DNA from: Aquimarina sp. MAR_2010_214 | GTDB lineage: Bacteria > Bacteroidota > Bacteroidia > Flavobacteriales > Flavobacteriaceae | NCBI RefSeq assembly: GCF_002846555.1 | Contig: NZ_PJMS01000001.1 | Location: 5,353,501-5,417,500, forward strand | DNA length: 64,000 bases | Direction of reading: 5' to 3' | Shown: in pieces, positions 50,301-60,293 of the stretch | Numbering within the stretch: position 1 is the first letter of the stretch | Layout: each line of letters begins with the position of its first letter | Made by a program: the position numbers and the translations under genes | The notes under the pieces: model-generated | What the model saw: the letters and a program-made list of their open reading frames with translations, nothing else | The model's database searches: none | Told to the model about the DNA's origin: nothing

Positions 50301-50744
50301 ATGAAGAATATTTTTACTTTCGTTTTACTTCTTGCAACTTTAAGTTTCTATGGGCAGGATAAGAAGATTTCGTTTCTTAACTTAGTAGGAAATAACATAC
50401 AAGTTCCAGAAGGATGCCAAGCGCAATCAGAATATGAGCTACAAGCTTGTGACGGAACATCCATAAAATGGGATTATTATAATGACGACATGTTATCTGC
50501 AGTTTTTGATGCCACAATAAGTGCTTTTGCAGAAAGTAATAATTCAAAATCAGAAGTAACTTTTACTTCTTTTGGTGCTCAATTGAAAGGATACAAATTC
50601 AAAATGGGTACTACTTTCCAGTATTTCTTGAAAGGAACAATCAAAGATCAACCATTAATGATTAATTTGGGAACCCCAAAAGATATTGCAAATAATGATG
50701 ATCTAGATGGGTTTTTAAGTCTATTCTTTGATGAGGTAAGTTAA
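50301..50744 (+). CDS. Small secreted protein, unknown function
   Basis: 147 residues with a clear signal peptide (MKNIFTFVLLLATLSFYGQ). The mature part begins KKISFLNLVGNNIQVP and has two cysteines close together (EGCQAQSEYELQAC) that could form a disulfide. No family is recognised. It stands alone, with a strong terminator 24 nt downstream. Confidence 0.7.
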   Translation: MKNIFTFVLLLATLSFYGQDKKISFLNLVGNNIQVPEGCQAQSEYELQACDGTSIKWDYYNDDMLSAVFDATISAFAESNNSKSEVTFTSFGAQLKGYKFKMGTTFQYFLKGTIKDQPLMINLGTPKDIANNDDLDGFLSLFFDEVS

Positions 50745-50767
50745 AATAAAACATATACATATATACA

Positions 50768-50795
50768 TAAAGGCTAATCAGATGATTAGCCTTTA
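50768..50795 (+). terminator. Terminator after small secreted protein gene
   Basis: Perfect 13-bp stem TAAAGGCTAATCA/TGATTAGCCTTTA with an almost closed loop, followed by TTTTTTGG. Confidence 0.9.
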
Positions 50796-50847
50796 TTTTT
50801 TGGTGCAAAAATGATATTTAGAGTACACATCATTTAAAAAACTTGAT

Positions 50848-51095
50848 ATGAAACCTCTCTTCGATCCAACTGTATGTAGTGAAATAGAAAATCGCACAAA
50901 CAAACTATCTATTACCAGTAATGCTGTCTGGGGAAAATGAATGTTTCACAAATGATTTATCACTGCCAATTTCCATAAAAAATTACTTTAAAAAAAGACC
51001 TCCCTGAGCTTAAACCCAATATGTTGGTGAAATTATTCTTCAAAAAATCTATGTATAATGATAAACAATGGAGAAAAAATCTACCAACACATTCA
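50848..51095 (+). pseudogene. DUF1569-family gene, frameshifted remnant
   Basis: The ATG at 50848 opens MKPLFDPTVCSEIENRTNKL and runs to VWGK, then hits a stop at 50938. A shift of frame at the GGGGAAAA run continues it as GKMNVSQMIYHCQFP and stops again. A third segment in another frame gives PNMLVKLFFKKSMYNDKQWR. Together these match the order of blocks in the DinB-like DUF1569 family. Large parts are missing, and the 3' end runs into the convergent mpl gene. No working product is expected. Confidence 0.72.
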
Positions 51096-52451
51096 GTTTT
51101 CAATCCAATGTTTCACCTCGTCAAAATCTAATCCTCCATAATTACCACTACTCATAAGTAATAGTGCCGAATTAGCCAGGTCTTTCTGCTTTAAGTATTG
51201 CTGAAAACTCTCTGGTTCTGTATAAATAATGAGATCATTGCGATTAAAAGCTTTTGCTATTTGAGAAGCAGTAACTTCTTCTAACTGCTTTATCTTTACT
51301 GCGTGAGGAGAGTAAAACACTACGGCTTCATCTGCAGCATCTAAAGCTCCTTCATACTCTTTCAAAAATGAAGCATCCAGACTACTATAGGTGTGTAACT
51401 CGAGGCAAGCCACCACATTTCTATTTTGATACTGCTCTTTTACCGCTTTTGTGGTTGCGCTTACTTTAGATGGACTATGAGCAAAATCTTTATATGCCAC
51501 GGCATTATCACTTTCTGCAATCTTTTCTAATCGTTTTGATGCTCCTTTAAAAGAAGCAATAGCTTCATAAAAATCATCCTCATCTATCCCCATATGTTGA
51601 CAAATCCATTTAGCTCCAGCAAGATTATTTAAATTATGGGCGCCAAATATTTCAATAGGCATTTCTCCTTCGGGAGTATGTAATAACGTTTTCCCATCTT
51701 CTACGCTATATTCTGGAGTGACATATTCGAATTTTCGAATAGGGTTTTCTGTTAATTCTGCTAGTTTTTTCACCTCAGGATCTTCTTCATTATACACCAA
51801 TGCACCTCCATTGACAATAGAATTCATAAAAATTCTAAACTGATCAATATAAGTCTCAAAAGTTGGAAACACATTGATATGATCCCAGGCAATTCCACTT
51901 ACCAAGGCAATATTAGGGTGGTATAAATGAAATTTTGGTCTGCGATCAATCGGTGAAGACAAATATTCATCTCCTTCTAAAACAATAAAATCATTCTCTT
52001 CTGTGAGATGTACCATAGTATCAAAGCCTTCTAATTGCGCCCCTACCATATAATCCACCTTTTTATCATGATAATGCAACACATGCAAAATCATAGAAGT
52101 AATCGTTGTTTTACCATGTGATCCCCCTATTACTACCCGGGTTTTATTTTTAGATTGTTCGTACAAAAATTCTGGATACGAATATATTTTCAACCCTAAT
52201 TCCTGAGCCTTAACAAGTTCTTTATTATCTTTTTTGGCATGCATCCCTAAGATAATTGCGTCAAGATCAGTAGTTATTTTCTCTGGAAACCAACCAAATT
52301 CAGCAGGTAATAATTCATACCGTTCTAATCTTGATTTTGAAGGCTCAAAAATAGTATCATCGCTTCCTGTGATTTGATATCCTTTTTGATGTAATGCTAT
52401 GGCCAGGTTATGCATCGCACTACCTCCAATAGCTATAAAATGTACACGCAT
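51093..52451 (-). CDS. mpl: UDP-N-acetylmuramate:L-alanyl-gamma-D-glutamyl-meso-DAP ligase
   Basis: Cell-wall recycling ligase of the Mur family, 452 residues, re-attaching the recycled tripeptide to UDP-MurNAc. N-terminal domain: MRVHFIAIGGSAMHNLAIALHQKGYQITGSDD. P-loop: GGSHGKTTITSM at about 109-120. The central LEGDEYLSSPIDRRPKFHLY and WDHINVFPTF stretches are typical of Mpl, and this sets it apart from MurC. It faces the DUF1569 remnant and appears monocistronic. Confidence 0.93.
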   Translation of the reverse strand: MRVHFIAIGGSAMHNLAIALHQKGYQITGSDDTIFEPSKSRLERYELLPAEFGWFPEKITTDLDAIILGMHAKKDNKELVKAQELGLKIYSYPEFLYEQSKNKTRVVIGGSHGKTTITSMILHVLHYHDKKVDYMVGAQLEGFDTMVHLTEENDFIVLEGDEYLSSPIDRRPKFHLYHPNIALVSGIAWDHINVFPTFETYIDQFRIFMNSIVNGGALVYNEEDPEVKKLAELTENPIRKFEYVTPEYSVEDGKTLLHTPEGEMPIEIFGAHNLNNLAGAKWICQHMGIDEDDFYEAIASFKGASKRLEKIAESDNAVAYKDFAHSPSKVSATTKAVKEQYQNRNVVACLELHTYSSLDASFLKEYEGALDAADEAVVFYSPHAVKIKQLEEVTASQIAKAFNRNDLIIYTEPESFQQYLKQKDLANSALLLMSSGNYGGLDFDEVKHWIEN

Positions 52452-52792
52452 AGTAAACTCTTAAATAAGAGAGTAAAGATACAATTAACAATTAGCTAAT
52501 AAAATAATGAGGTGGTGAAAAATAATTTCAACTCTTATTATTTTCCTCATTAGATTATAGGGTTTCCTAAACAAAACAGTGATTTCCCTCATTTATCATT
52601 TTATCAGATTTCTTTTAGCCTTTTCTTAGCTGTCAATTAAATTCTAACAAATTTTGATTTATAAACAACAAAATTGTTATGACTCATTTCAAATACGTAG
52701 TTTTATAACGCTATTTACAAAATATGAGCGTTACTATATAAAATGGTATAACACTTGTGTTTATGTTTATTTCACAATCTAAAATATATACG
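52452..52792. other. Intergenic region upstream of the macroglobulin gene
   Basis: No gene was seen. It contains a 7-bp inverted repeat TAACGCT/AGCGTTA (52706-52712, 52727-52733). The right arm belongs to a motif ACAAAATATGAGCGTTA that recurs almost unchanged at 60461-60478. No full promoter was recognised. Confidence 0.4.
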
Positions 52793-55700
52793 ATGAAAAA
52801 GCACATCATCCTTATTATAATCTGCATATCAAATTTATATGTCATGAAAGGCCAAAATAACTACCAAGATGATTGGAAAAAAGTTGAAACTTTTAACCAG
52901 AAAGGATTGCCAAAATCTGCTTTAGAAGTAGTTGAAGCTATATATAACAATGCTAAAAAAGAAAACAATGACAATCAGGTAATCAAAGCATTACTTCACA
53001 AAGCAAAATACATGTTTACCCTAGAAGAAAATGCACAGCTTACCATCATCAAAGACTTAAAAAGCGAGATTAATGATAGCAAATTTCCAAAAAAGAATAT
53101 TCTGGAAAGCATTCTTGCTAATTTATACTGGCAGTATTTTCAACAAAATCGATGGAAATTTTATAACAGGACTCAGACTTCAGAAAAAGTTGATACCGAA
53201 GATTTTAGAACCTGGGATCTGGAAACATTATTTAAAGAAGTCCACTCACATTATCAAAAATCAATTAAAAACGGGGTATTAGCACAGCAAACAAATCTTA
53301 ACAAGTTTGATCAAATCTTACATACCTATTCTGATTCTAAAAAATATCGCCCTACACTGTATGATTTTTTAGTTCACAATGCTTTGGATTTCTATAAAAC
53401 CTCTGAAACCAATATCACCAAACCTTCGTATGCTTTTACAATAGATGACAAAAAACACTTACAGGAACACACTGTCTTTTCATCTTTAAAAATAGAAACC
53501 AAAGATTCATTATCATTACAATTTAATGCTTTAAAATTATTTCAGAATTTAATAAAATTTCATGCAAGAGACAAAACACCAGATGCTTTAATTGAAGTAA
53601 ATATAGAACGCATAAAATTTGTATCAGAAAATGCTGTTTTTGGAGATAAAAAGACCATTTTACTCGACTGTTTACGATCAGAAAAAAAGAAATTTGCTAC
53701 CCATAGCGCTTCGGCTTTATATGATTATGAAATTGCAAATTTATATAAAGAATATGCTACTACTTATATTCCAGAAGAAAACGAAACACATCGCTGGAAA
53801 TTAAAGGAAGCCTTAGAAATATGTGATGCTACAATTAAAAAGTTCCCCGATTCTAGAGGAGCCAATCAATGTAAAGCACTAAAAAGTGAAATACTTCAAA
53901 CCGAATTAAACATCAAAACCGAGAAATATGTTCCTATACAAAAACCGGGCAGATTACTAATCACATATAAAAATCTGAATAAGCTACATTTTAATGCTTT
54001 TAAAATCACCTCTAAGCAATTAAAAAACTTAAATAAATTATATAAAACTGAGGATCAGATCAAATTCTTGAGCTCTTTAAAGTCAGTAAAAACTTGGGAA
54101 TCAGAAATTCGCGATGAACATGACTATCAAACTCATACTACCGAAGTATTGTTGCCAGAACTAGAACAAGACTCATATCTTATTTTAGCAACTATTTCCA
54201 AAGATCTTTCTCAAAAAAATATGTTTTCTTACGGAAATACCCAAGTTAGTAATCTGGCATTAACAGAAAACAGAACTCCGCAAAAATCAATCTTTCAGGT
54301 TTTAAACCGTAATAATGGTACTCCCATCTCCAATGCCAAAATACATCTGAAAACTGATAATCAAAGAGGGTATGGTAATAAATTAGACAAAACCTTAATT
54401 ACCGATGCAAAAGGTCAGGCTTATTTAACAGTGAATACATACCACTATGATGTTAGTATTACTGTTTCGCATGAGAAAGATGTAGCCAGGTTTGAGGGAT
54501 ACTATCTAAACCAATCTTACAAACCCGATCATAGTACAGAAACCAATACTACTACTTTTCTATTCACAGATCGAAGTATTTACAGGCCAGGACAAACTGT
54601 ATATTTTAAAGGGATCATGATGTCTTCTGATGGCAAAGAAGAATTTAAAGTATTACCTAATCAATCTACTTTTGCAACACTAAAAGATGTAAACGGACAG
54701 GATATAAAAACCTTAAATTTCAGAACTAATGATTATGGATCTTTTAGCGGTGAATTTATCGTTCCTGCTTCTGGACTTACTGGGGTATATACTATACAAA
54801 CTAATAACTTCAATAGTACTTCATTTTCTGTTGAAGAATATAAACGACCCAAATTTGAAACTAAATTTAATCCAGTTACAGAGACGTATAAAGTTAACGA
54901 TGAAATAAAACTTACTGGAGTTGCAACAGCTTATGCCGGTAGTTCAATTACTGATGCCAAAGTAGTCTATAGAGTACACCGTAAAGTGCAATATCCTCGC
55001 TGGTGCTATTGGTATCCACGATATACAGTAGAACCTCAAGAAATTACCCACGGAGAGACCGTTACCGATGAAAAAGGAGAATACACTATTAGTTTTAAGG
55101 CACTCCCTGATCTTGGAGTATCCAAAGAGGATTTACCGATCTTTAATTATGAAGTTACTGCAGGTGTAATTGATATTAATGGAGAAACACGAAGCACTAC
55201 AACACTAGTTAATGTAGGGTATCATGCATTGACTGCAGGCATTACAATCAAAGATAAGATTGATAAAACACAAAAGGACAACACACTCACTATAACAACA
55301 ATTAACCTTAATAATGAGTCTGTCGAGGCAGCAGGAACGATTAAAATTTATAAACTGAATGCTCCTAAAAGACCTATGCGAATTCGCCCATGGAAAGCAC
55401 CAGATTATGAAGGTTTCAAAAAAGAAGAATTCGTAACATTATTTCCTCATGATGCTTTTAAAAACGAACATGATTATCGAAAATGGGATAAGGGGAATTT
55501 GGTATTCGACAAACCTTTTAACACTTCTGCAACAAAAGAGAATGAAAAAGGAACGCAACAACTTTCTTTAGGTACTATCAAAAAATGGGAATCTGGTAAA
55601 TATATTATCGAATTAAATACCAAGGATCGATTCGGTCAGGATGTAAAGGACATACAGCACATCACACTATACAATCAGGAAGACAAAAATATTAGTGACC

Positions 55701-58700
55701 AGCAATTGTTTGAAATTACCACAAATAAATCGACATATAAGATTGGTGATGAAGCGATTGTAAAGTTCAGTTCTGCTTCAGAAGACATAACAATTACCGT
55801 TGATATTGAGAAGGATCATAAAATTATTGAGACAAAACTTATTAAACTCTCCAAAAATAGTAAGACTATCAAAATTCCGGTTACAAAAGAAGACCTAGGG
55901 GGATTCTCCATTGGATATAGTTATCTAAACTATAACGGATATCAGAGTGGAGCAATGATAATCCCAGTACCTTATGAACCTACCGAACTTAGTATAGAAA
56001 CCAAAACCTTTAGAGACAAATTACTTCCTGGTCAACAAGAAACCTGGAGTTTTACAATCAAAGGTCCCAAAGGAGATAAGGTTAGTGCAGAACTACTAGC
56101 TAGTATGTATGATGCTTCTTTAGATCAGTTCAGACCTCATCAATGGTATTTTAACCCTATCAATCGACCTACATATTACACACAGAGTAAAAGGCATGCT
56201 GCGCAGAGTTTTGGAGTACTTACATTTAGATTAGAAAATCATAGTGGTCCAACGTATTATTATAGCAGTCAAGCATACGATCAATTAAATTGGTATGGCT
56301 TATATTTTGGGCAACAATATTTTGGAAACGGATATAGAAATAAGGACATTATGGAAAGTGGTGTTCCTGCTCCAATGATGAAAAAGTCGGCTGTTACCGA
56401 TGAAGTTGCAATGGAAGAAGCAGAATTTAATGATGATAAGGCTGCCGGAGTTGCTGGTGATATTGCCGAGAAAGATAAAGAAGAAAGTAAGGCAACAAAA
56501 CCAAAAGAACAGCAATCTCTTGAAGGTGTCAAAATTCGGAAAAACCTGCAGGAAACTGCTTTTTTCTTTCCGCAGTTAACAACCGATGCAGATGGTAATG
56601 TGAGTTTTAATTTCACTGCTCCCGAAGCATTAACAAAATGGAAATTACAGCTGCTATCACATACCAAAGGTCTAAATGCTGCAACAACGACTTTAGAAAC
56701 AGTAACTCAAAAAGAATTAATGATTCTTCCTAATCCGCCCAGGTTCTTACGAGAAGGTGACAGGATTGTACTAAGCTCTAAAATATCAAACCTTGCTACC
56801 AAAGACCTTAACGGTATTGTAGAGCTACAGCTATTTGATGCTTTAACCAATAAAGTGATAGATGCAAAGCTTAAAAACAATAATGCTCGTCAAAATTTTA
56901 TGGTAAAAGCCAAAGGAAATACTAATGTATCCTGGGAGCTTCAAATCCCTGATGATGTGCAGACTGTACAATACAAAATTATAGCCAAAGCAGGAGATTT
57001 TTCTGATGGAGAACAAAATATACTTCCGGTATTAAGTAATAGAATGTTGGTTACCGAGACATTACCTATGTGGATTCGTTCTAACCAAACAAAAACATTT
57101 ACGTTAGATAAATTAAAGGATAACACCTCTAGCACATTAAAACATCATAAGCTTACTCTAGAGATGACTTCTAATCCAGCTTGGTATGCTGTACAGGCCC
57201 TACCCTACCTTATGGAGTATCCATATGAATGCGCAGAGCAAACATTCTCTAGATATTATGCAAACACTTTAGCTAGCCATATTGCTAATTCTAACCCTAG
57301 AATCCAGGAAGTATTTAATCAATGGAAATCCAGCGATGCACTACTTAGCAACCTTGAAAAAAACCAAGAGTTAAAATCTCTGATGATTCAGGAAACACCT
57401 TGGTTGCGTGATGCGCAAAGCGAAACAGAACAAAAGAAACGAATCGCTTTATTGTTTGATCTTAATAAAATGAATAATGAACTACAATCTGCATTAAACA
57501 AATTAAAACAAATGCAGTATGGTTCTGGTGGGTTCCCTTGGTTTCAAGGAGGACGAGAAAATAGGTTCATCACACAACATATTACTACAGGGTTCGGACA
57601 TTTAAAAAAATTAGGGGTTACGAAGTATGATGGAGATACCTCAAATATGCTACAAAATGCAGTTCGTTTTCTCGATGCAGAGTTTGTAAAAGAATATAAG
57701 GAACTTAAACGATATTGTGAAAAAAACAAGATTGATATCAATAAAAATCATTTAAGCTATACTCAGATTCATTATTTGTATATGCGTAGTTTCTTTACAA
57801 ATATCAAAAGGCCAAAAAGTACTAATGAGGCTTGGAACTACTACCTGGGGCAATCTAAAAAATATTGGCTAAGTCAAAGTCTATATGCCCAAGGTATGCT
57901 AGCCTTAATAACACACAGAAATGATGATAGCACAACAGCTAAAAAAATCATAAGATCACTAGATGAAAAAAGTATATCTAGTGAAGAATTAGGCATGTAT
58001 TGGAAATCAAATACAGCAAGCTGGTTCTGGTATCAGGCTCCAATTGAAACTCAATCGCTAATGATTGAAGTCTTCTCTGAAATAGAAGTAGAACCTAAAC
58101 GAACTGAAATTGTTGATAATCTGAAAATCTGGTTACTTAAAAACAAACAGACCAATCGCTGGAAAACTACTAAAGCTACTTCTGATGCAGTATATGCATT
58201 ATTACTGCAAGGGAGTGATTGGTTATCAGTAACAGACATGGTAGACATCGTATTAGGAGATCAAAAAATCGATCCAGGTAAAATGGAAGATGTTAAGGTC
58301 GAAGCTGGAACAGGATATTTTAAAACCTCTTGGAATGGTAATGAAATAAAACCTAATATGGCAACTGCCAAAATCTCTAAAAAAGGGAAAGGTATTGCCT
58401 GGGGAGCTTTATACTGGCAATATTTTGAAGAGTTAGACAAAATCACTTCGGCAGAAACACCACTATCTTTAAAGAAAAAATTATTCTTAAAAAAGAATAC
58501 AGATACCGGTGAAGAAATTACAGAGATTACTTCAAAAACCAAACTAGAATTAGGCGACCTAATAAGGGTACGTATCGAATTAAGATCTGATCGTGCAATG
58601 GAGTTTGTTCATATGAAAGATATGCGAGCATCTGGCCTGGAACCAATTAATGTAATCTCACAATATAAATGGCAAGATGGTTTAGGATACTATGAAAGTA

Positions 58701-58879
58701 CAAAAGATGCTTCTACTAACTTTTTCTTTGATTATTTACCTAAAGGAGTATATGTTTTTGAATATGACCTTCGTGTAAATAATAAAGGAGATTTTTCTAA
58801 TGGCATCACTACCATACAGAGTATGTATGCTCCAGAGTTTTCTAGTCATTCTGAAGGAATTAGAGTAACTATCGAATAG
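52793..58879 (+). CDS. Large alpha-2-macroglobulin-like protein
   Basis: Predicted envelope or secreted protease trap, 2028 residues from the ATG at 52793; the earlier in-frame ATG at 52757 does not begin a signal peptide. Signal peptide ends near YVMKGQ. Residues to about 400 are helical and repeat-like. The macroglobulin MG2 block FTDRSIYRPGQTVYFKG is at about 590. An acidic/Ala/Lys linker (about 1196-1243) may be the bait or a flexible joint. The thioester motif is CAEQ (1480-1483) within YPYECAEQTFSRYYAN, and GSGGFPWFQGGREN follows in the thioester domain. No pbpC is beside it, unlike in E. coli. There is no obvious lipobox. The usual idea is defence against foreign proteases. Confidence 0.92.
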   Translation: MKKHIILIIICISNLYVMKGQNNYQDDWKKVETFNQKGLPKSALEVVEAIYNNAKKENNDNQVIKALLHKAKYMFTLEENAQLTIIKDLKSEINDSKFPKKNILESILANLYWQYFQQNRWKFYNRTQTSEKVDTEDFRTWDLETLFKEVHSHYQKSIKNGVLAQQTNLNKFDQILHTYSDSKKYRPTLYDFLVHNALDFYKTSETNITKPSYAFTIDDKKHLQEHTVFSSLKIETKDSLSLQFNALKLFQNLIKFHARDKTPDALIEVNIERIKFVSENAVFGDKKTILLDCLRSEKKKFATHSASALYDYEIANLYKEYATTYIPEENETHRWKLKEALEICDATIKKFPDSRGANQCKALKSEILQTELNIKTEKYVPIQKPGRLLITYKNLNKLHFNAFKITSKQLKNLNKLYKTEDQIKFLSSLKSVKTWESEIRDEHDYQTHTTEVLLPELEQDSYLILATISKDLSQKNMFSYGNTQVSNLALTENRTPQKSIFQVLNRNNGTPISNAKIHLKTDNQRGYGNKLDKTLITDAKGQAYLTVNTYHYDVSITVSHEKDVARFEGYYLNQSYKPDHSTETNTTTFLFTDRSIYRPGQTVYFKGIMMSSDGKEEFKVLPNQSTFATLKDVNGQDIKTLNFRTNDYGSFSGEFIVPASGLTGVYTIQTNNFNSTSFSVEEYKRPKFETKFNPVTETYKVNDEIKLTGVATAYAGSSITDAKVVYRVHRKVQYPRWCYWYPRYTVEPQEITHGETVTDEKGEYTISFKALPDLGVSKEDLPIFNYEVTAGVIDINGETRSTTTLVNVGYHALTAGITIKDKIDKTQKDNTLTITTINLNNESVEAAGTIKIYKLNAPKRPMRIRPWKAPDYEGFKKEEFVTLFPHDAFKNEHDYRKWDKGNLVFDKPFNTSATKENEKGTQQLSLGTIKKWESGKYIIELNTKDRFGQDVKDIQHITLYNQEDKNISDQQLFEITTNKSTYKIGDEAIVKFSSASEDITITVDIEKDHKIIETKLIKLSKNSKTIKIPVTKEDLGGFSIGYSYLNYNGYQSGAMIIPVPYEPTELSIETKTFRDKLLPGQQETWSFTIKGPKGDKVSAELLASMYDASLDQFRPHQWYFNPINRPTYYTQSKRHAAQSFGVLTFRLENHSGPTYYYSSQAYDQLNWYGLYFGQQYFGNGYRNKDIMESGVPAPMMKKSAVTDEVAMEEAEFNDDKAAGVAGDIAEKDKEESKATKPKEQQSLEGVKIRKNLQETAFFFPQLTTDADGNVSFNFTAPEALTKWKLQLLSHTKGLNAATTTLETVTQKELMILPNPPRFLREGDRIVLSSKISNLATKDLNGIVELQLFDALTNKVIDAKLKNNNARQNFMVKAKGNTNVSWELQIPDDVQTVQYKIIAKAGDFSDGEQNILPVLSNRMLVTETLPMWIRSNQTKTFTLDKLKDNTSSTLKHHKLTLEMTSNPAWYAVQALPYLMEYPYECAEQTFSRYYANTLASHIANSNPRIQEVFNQWKSSDALLSNLEKNQELKSLMIQETPWLRDAQSETEQKKRIALLFDLNKMNNELQSALNKLKQMQYGSGGFPWFQGGRENRFITQHITTGFGHLKKLGVTKYDGDTSNMLQNAVRFLDAEFVKEYKELKRYCEKNKIDINKNHLSYTQIHYLYMRSFFTNIKRPKSTNEAWNYYLGQSKKYWLSQSLYAQGMLALITHRNDDSTTAKKIIRSLDEKSISSEELGMYWKSNTASWFWYQAPIETQSLMIEVFSEIEVEPKRTEIVDNLKIWLLKNKQTNRWKTTKATSDAVYALLLQGSDWLSVTDMVDIVLGDQKIDPGKMEDVKVEAGTGYFKTSWNGNEIKPNMATAKISKKGKGIAWGALYWQYFEELDKITSAETPLSLKKKLFLKKNTDTGEEITEITSKTKLELGDLIRVRIELRSDRAMEFVHMKDMRASGLEPINVISQYKWQDGLGYYESTKDASTNFFFDYLPKGVYVFEYDLRVNNKGDFSNGITTIQSMYAPEFSSHSEGIRVTIE

Positions 58880-58904
58880 CATAATAAATTTCTTTTAATT
58901 ATTT

Positions 58905-58945
58905 TAGTCTTCTCCGATCATGTTAGGTGTTTTCGGAGAAGACTA
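58905..58945 (+). terminator. Strong hairpin between macroglobulin and DUF2459 genes
   Basis: Perfect 13-bp stem TAGTCTTCTCCGA/TCGGAGAAGACTA with a 15-nt loop. No T tract follows, so it may be a weak terminator, a processing site or an mRNA-stabilising end. Confidence 0.5.
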
Positions 58946-58967
58946 ACTAATATCCAGATTTTACCGT

Positions 58968-59627
58968 ATGAGATTACTCAAAAAGATATTAAAATATATT
59001 GGGGTTATTTTAATATTTCCAATATCATATCTTATTGCATCCTTAATACTAACTTATATACCGGTAAATGAAAAAAAAGATAGTAAAGAAAAAAACCACA
59101 CTATCTACCTGAGTTCTAATGGAGTTCATTTGGAAATTATCATTGCCAAAAATGACTTAAATATTATTCTTTTAAATGATCAATTGGATGCTCCTCAGGC
59201 ACAATATTTCTCATTTGGTTGGGGCGATAAAAACTTTTATATTGAGACTCCGTTATGGGCTGATCTTACTTTTGTTAATGGATTTCAAGCTTTATTTCTT
59301 AATACTTCAACCTTATTACATGTTACCAGGCATTCTTCTGTCCAGGAGGATTGGGTAGCTTTACATATTAATCAAGAACAACTCAAAAAGATAAATCAAT
59401 ATATCTCTACTACTTTTAGACTAAATGCTGAAAATAAAAAGATTGTATTACCTGGTTTAGGATATTACAAAAATGATGATTTTTACGAGGCAATAGGAAG
59501 TTACACATGCTTTAATACATGTAATAGCTGGGTAAACACAGGATTAAAACAAAGTGATATAAAAGCATGTTTATGGACACCTTTTGATTTTGGGTTACTT
59601 GATATGCATAAAGATCAATCCAGATAA
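58968..59627 (+). CDS. DUF2459 (TIGR02117) membrane-anchored protein
   Basis: 219 residues. An N-terminal membrane anchor (about 10-32, YIGVILIFPISYLIASLILTYI) leads to a periplasmic domain with the family pattern: NGVHLEIII, FSFGWGDKNFYIETP, LHVTRHSS and the end CFNTCNSWVNTGLKQSDIKACLWTPFDFGLL. The histidine, the Cys and the Asn in this end resemble a papain-like or NlpC/P60-like arrangement, but no activity is known. It follows the macroglobulin gene after 88 nt and a hairpin. Confidence 0.88.
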   Translation: MRLLKKILKYIGVILIFPISYLIASLILTYIPVNEKKDSKEKNHTIYLSSNGVHLEIIIAKNDLNIILLNDQLDAPQAQYFSFGWGDKNFYIETPLWADLTFVNGFQALFLNTSTLLHVTRHSSVQEDWVALHINQEQLKKINQYISTTFRLNAENKKIVLPGLGYYKNDDFYEAIGSYTCFNTCNSWVNTGLKQSDIKACLWTPFDFGLLDMHKDQSR

Positions 59628-59634
59628 ATAAAAA

Positions 59635-59663
59635 AGACCTGCCTGGTTAATACCAACAGGTCT
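59635..59663. terminator. Bidirectional terminator
   Basis: Stem AGACCTG/CAGGTCT with an inner TGGTT/AACCA-type pairing, T tract on the minus strand (TTTTTTAT). It lies between DUF2459 (+) and the fasciclin gene (-). Confidence 0.65.
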
Positions 59664-59690
59664 AGAAATATAATATGATAAAGCTATGAT

Positions 59691-60293
59691 TTATTTCTTA
59701 GGCATCATTACCGCATCTATAGTATGAATCAATCCATTAGATGCTTTAACATCAGTAGTAACCAAGTTACCTCCATTACCCATTTGATCTATAAGGAACA
59801 CTCTATCTCCTTTCATTGTTGCAGTTAACAATGCTCCTCCTATAGTTTTTAACTTAACACTACCATTCCCTTCTTTAATTGCAATGGCAATATCTTCTTC
59901 TGTTATGACATTAGGAATAATATGGCAATTTAAAATAGTTTTTAACTGCTCCATATTTTCTGGTTTTAATAATCTCTCTACAGTCCCTGGTCGTAATTTA
60001 TCAAAAGCTAAGTTTACCGGAGCAAATATCGTGTAGGAGCCTTCGTTACCTAATGATTTTGTTAATTCGGTAGCTTTAATAGCCGATGTGAGCGTAGAAA
60101 ACCCTTTATCCATAGAAGCGAATTCAAGTATAGTTGGTAATTTTTCTTCAACTATTTTTGACTGTGTAGTAGTTTGCGCTATCAACTTATCGCTTTGCCC
60201 CTGTATAGTATTGCCATTTTTTGAGTCATTACATGCAACAGTTAACAATAAACTAAATAAGGCAAAAACTGGTAATACATTTCTAATTTTCAT
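59691..60293 (-). CDS. Fasciclin-domain lipoprotein
   Basis: 200 residues with lipobox LTVAC (Cys21). After a linker of about 30 residues a single FAS1 domain follows, with the H1 block GSYTIFAPVNLAFDKL and the H2 block LIHTIDAVMMP. FAS1 domains serve in adhesion or matrix contact. It is single-copy and ends close to a bidirectional terminator. No regulator is nearby. Confidence 0.93.
   Translation of the reverse strand: MKIRNVLPVFALFSLLLTVACNDSKNGNTIQGQSDKLIAQTTTQSKIVEEKLPTILEFASMDKGFSTLTSAIKATELTKSLGNEGSYTIFAPVNLAFDKLRPGTVERLLKPENMEQLKTILNCHIIPNVITEEDIAIAIKEGNGSVKLKTIGGALLTATMKGDRVFLIDQMGNGGNLVTTDVKASNGLIHTIDAVMMPKK

Noticed and set aside
51093..52451. MurC as an alternative for mpl
   Set aside because: The LEGDEYLSSPIDRRPKFHLY and WDHINVFPT blocks are those of the recycling ligase Mpl.
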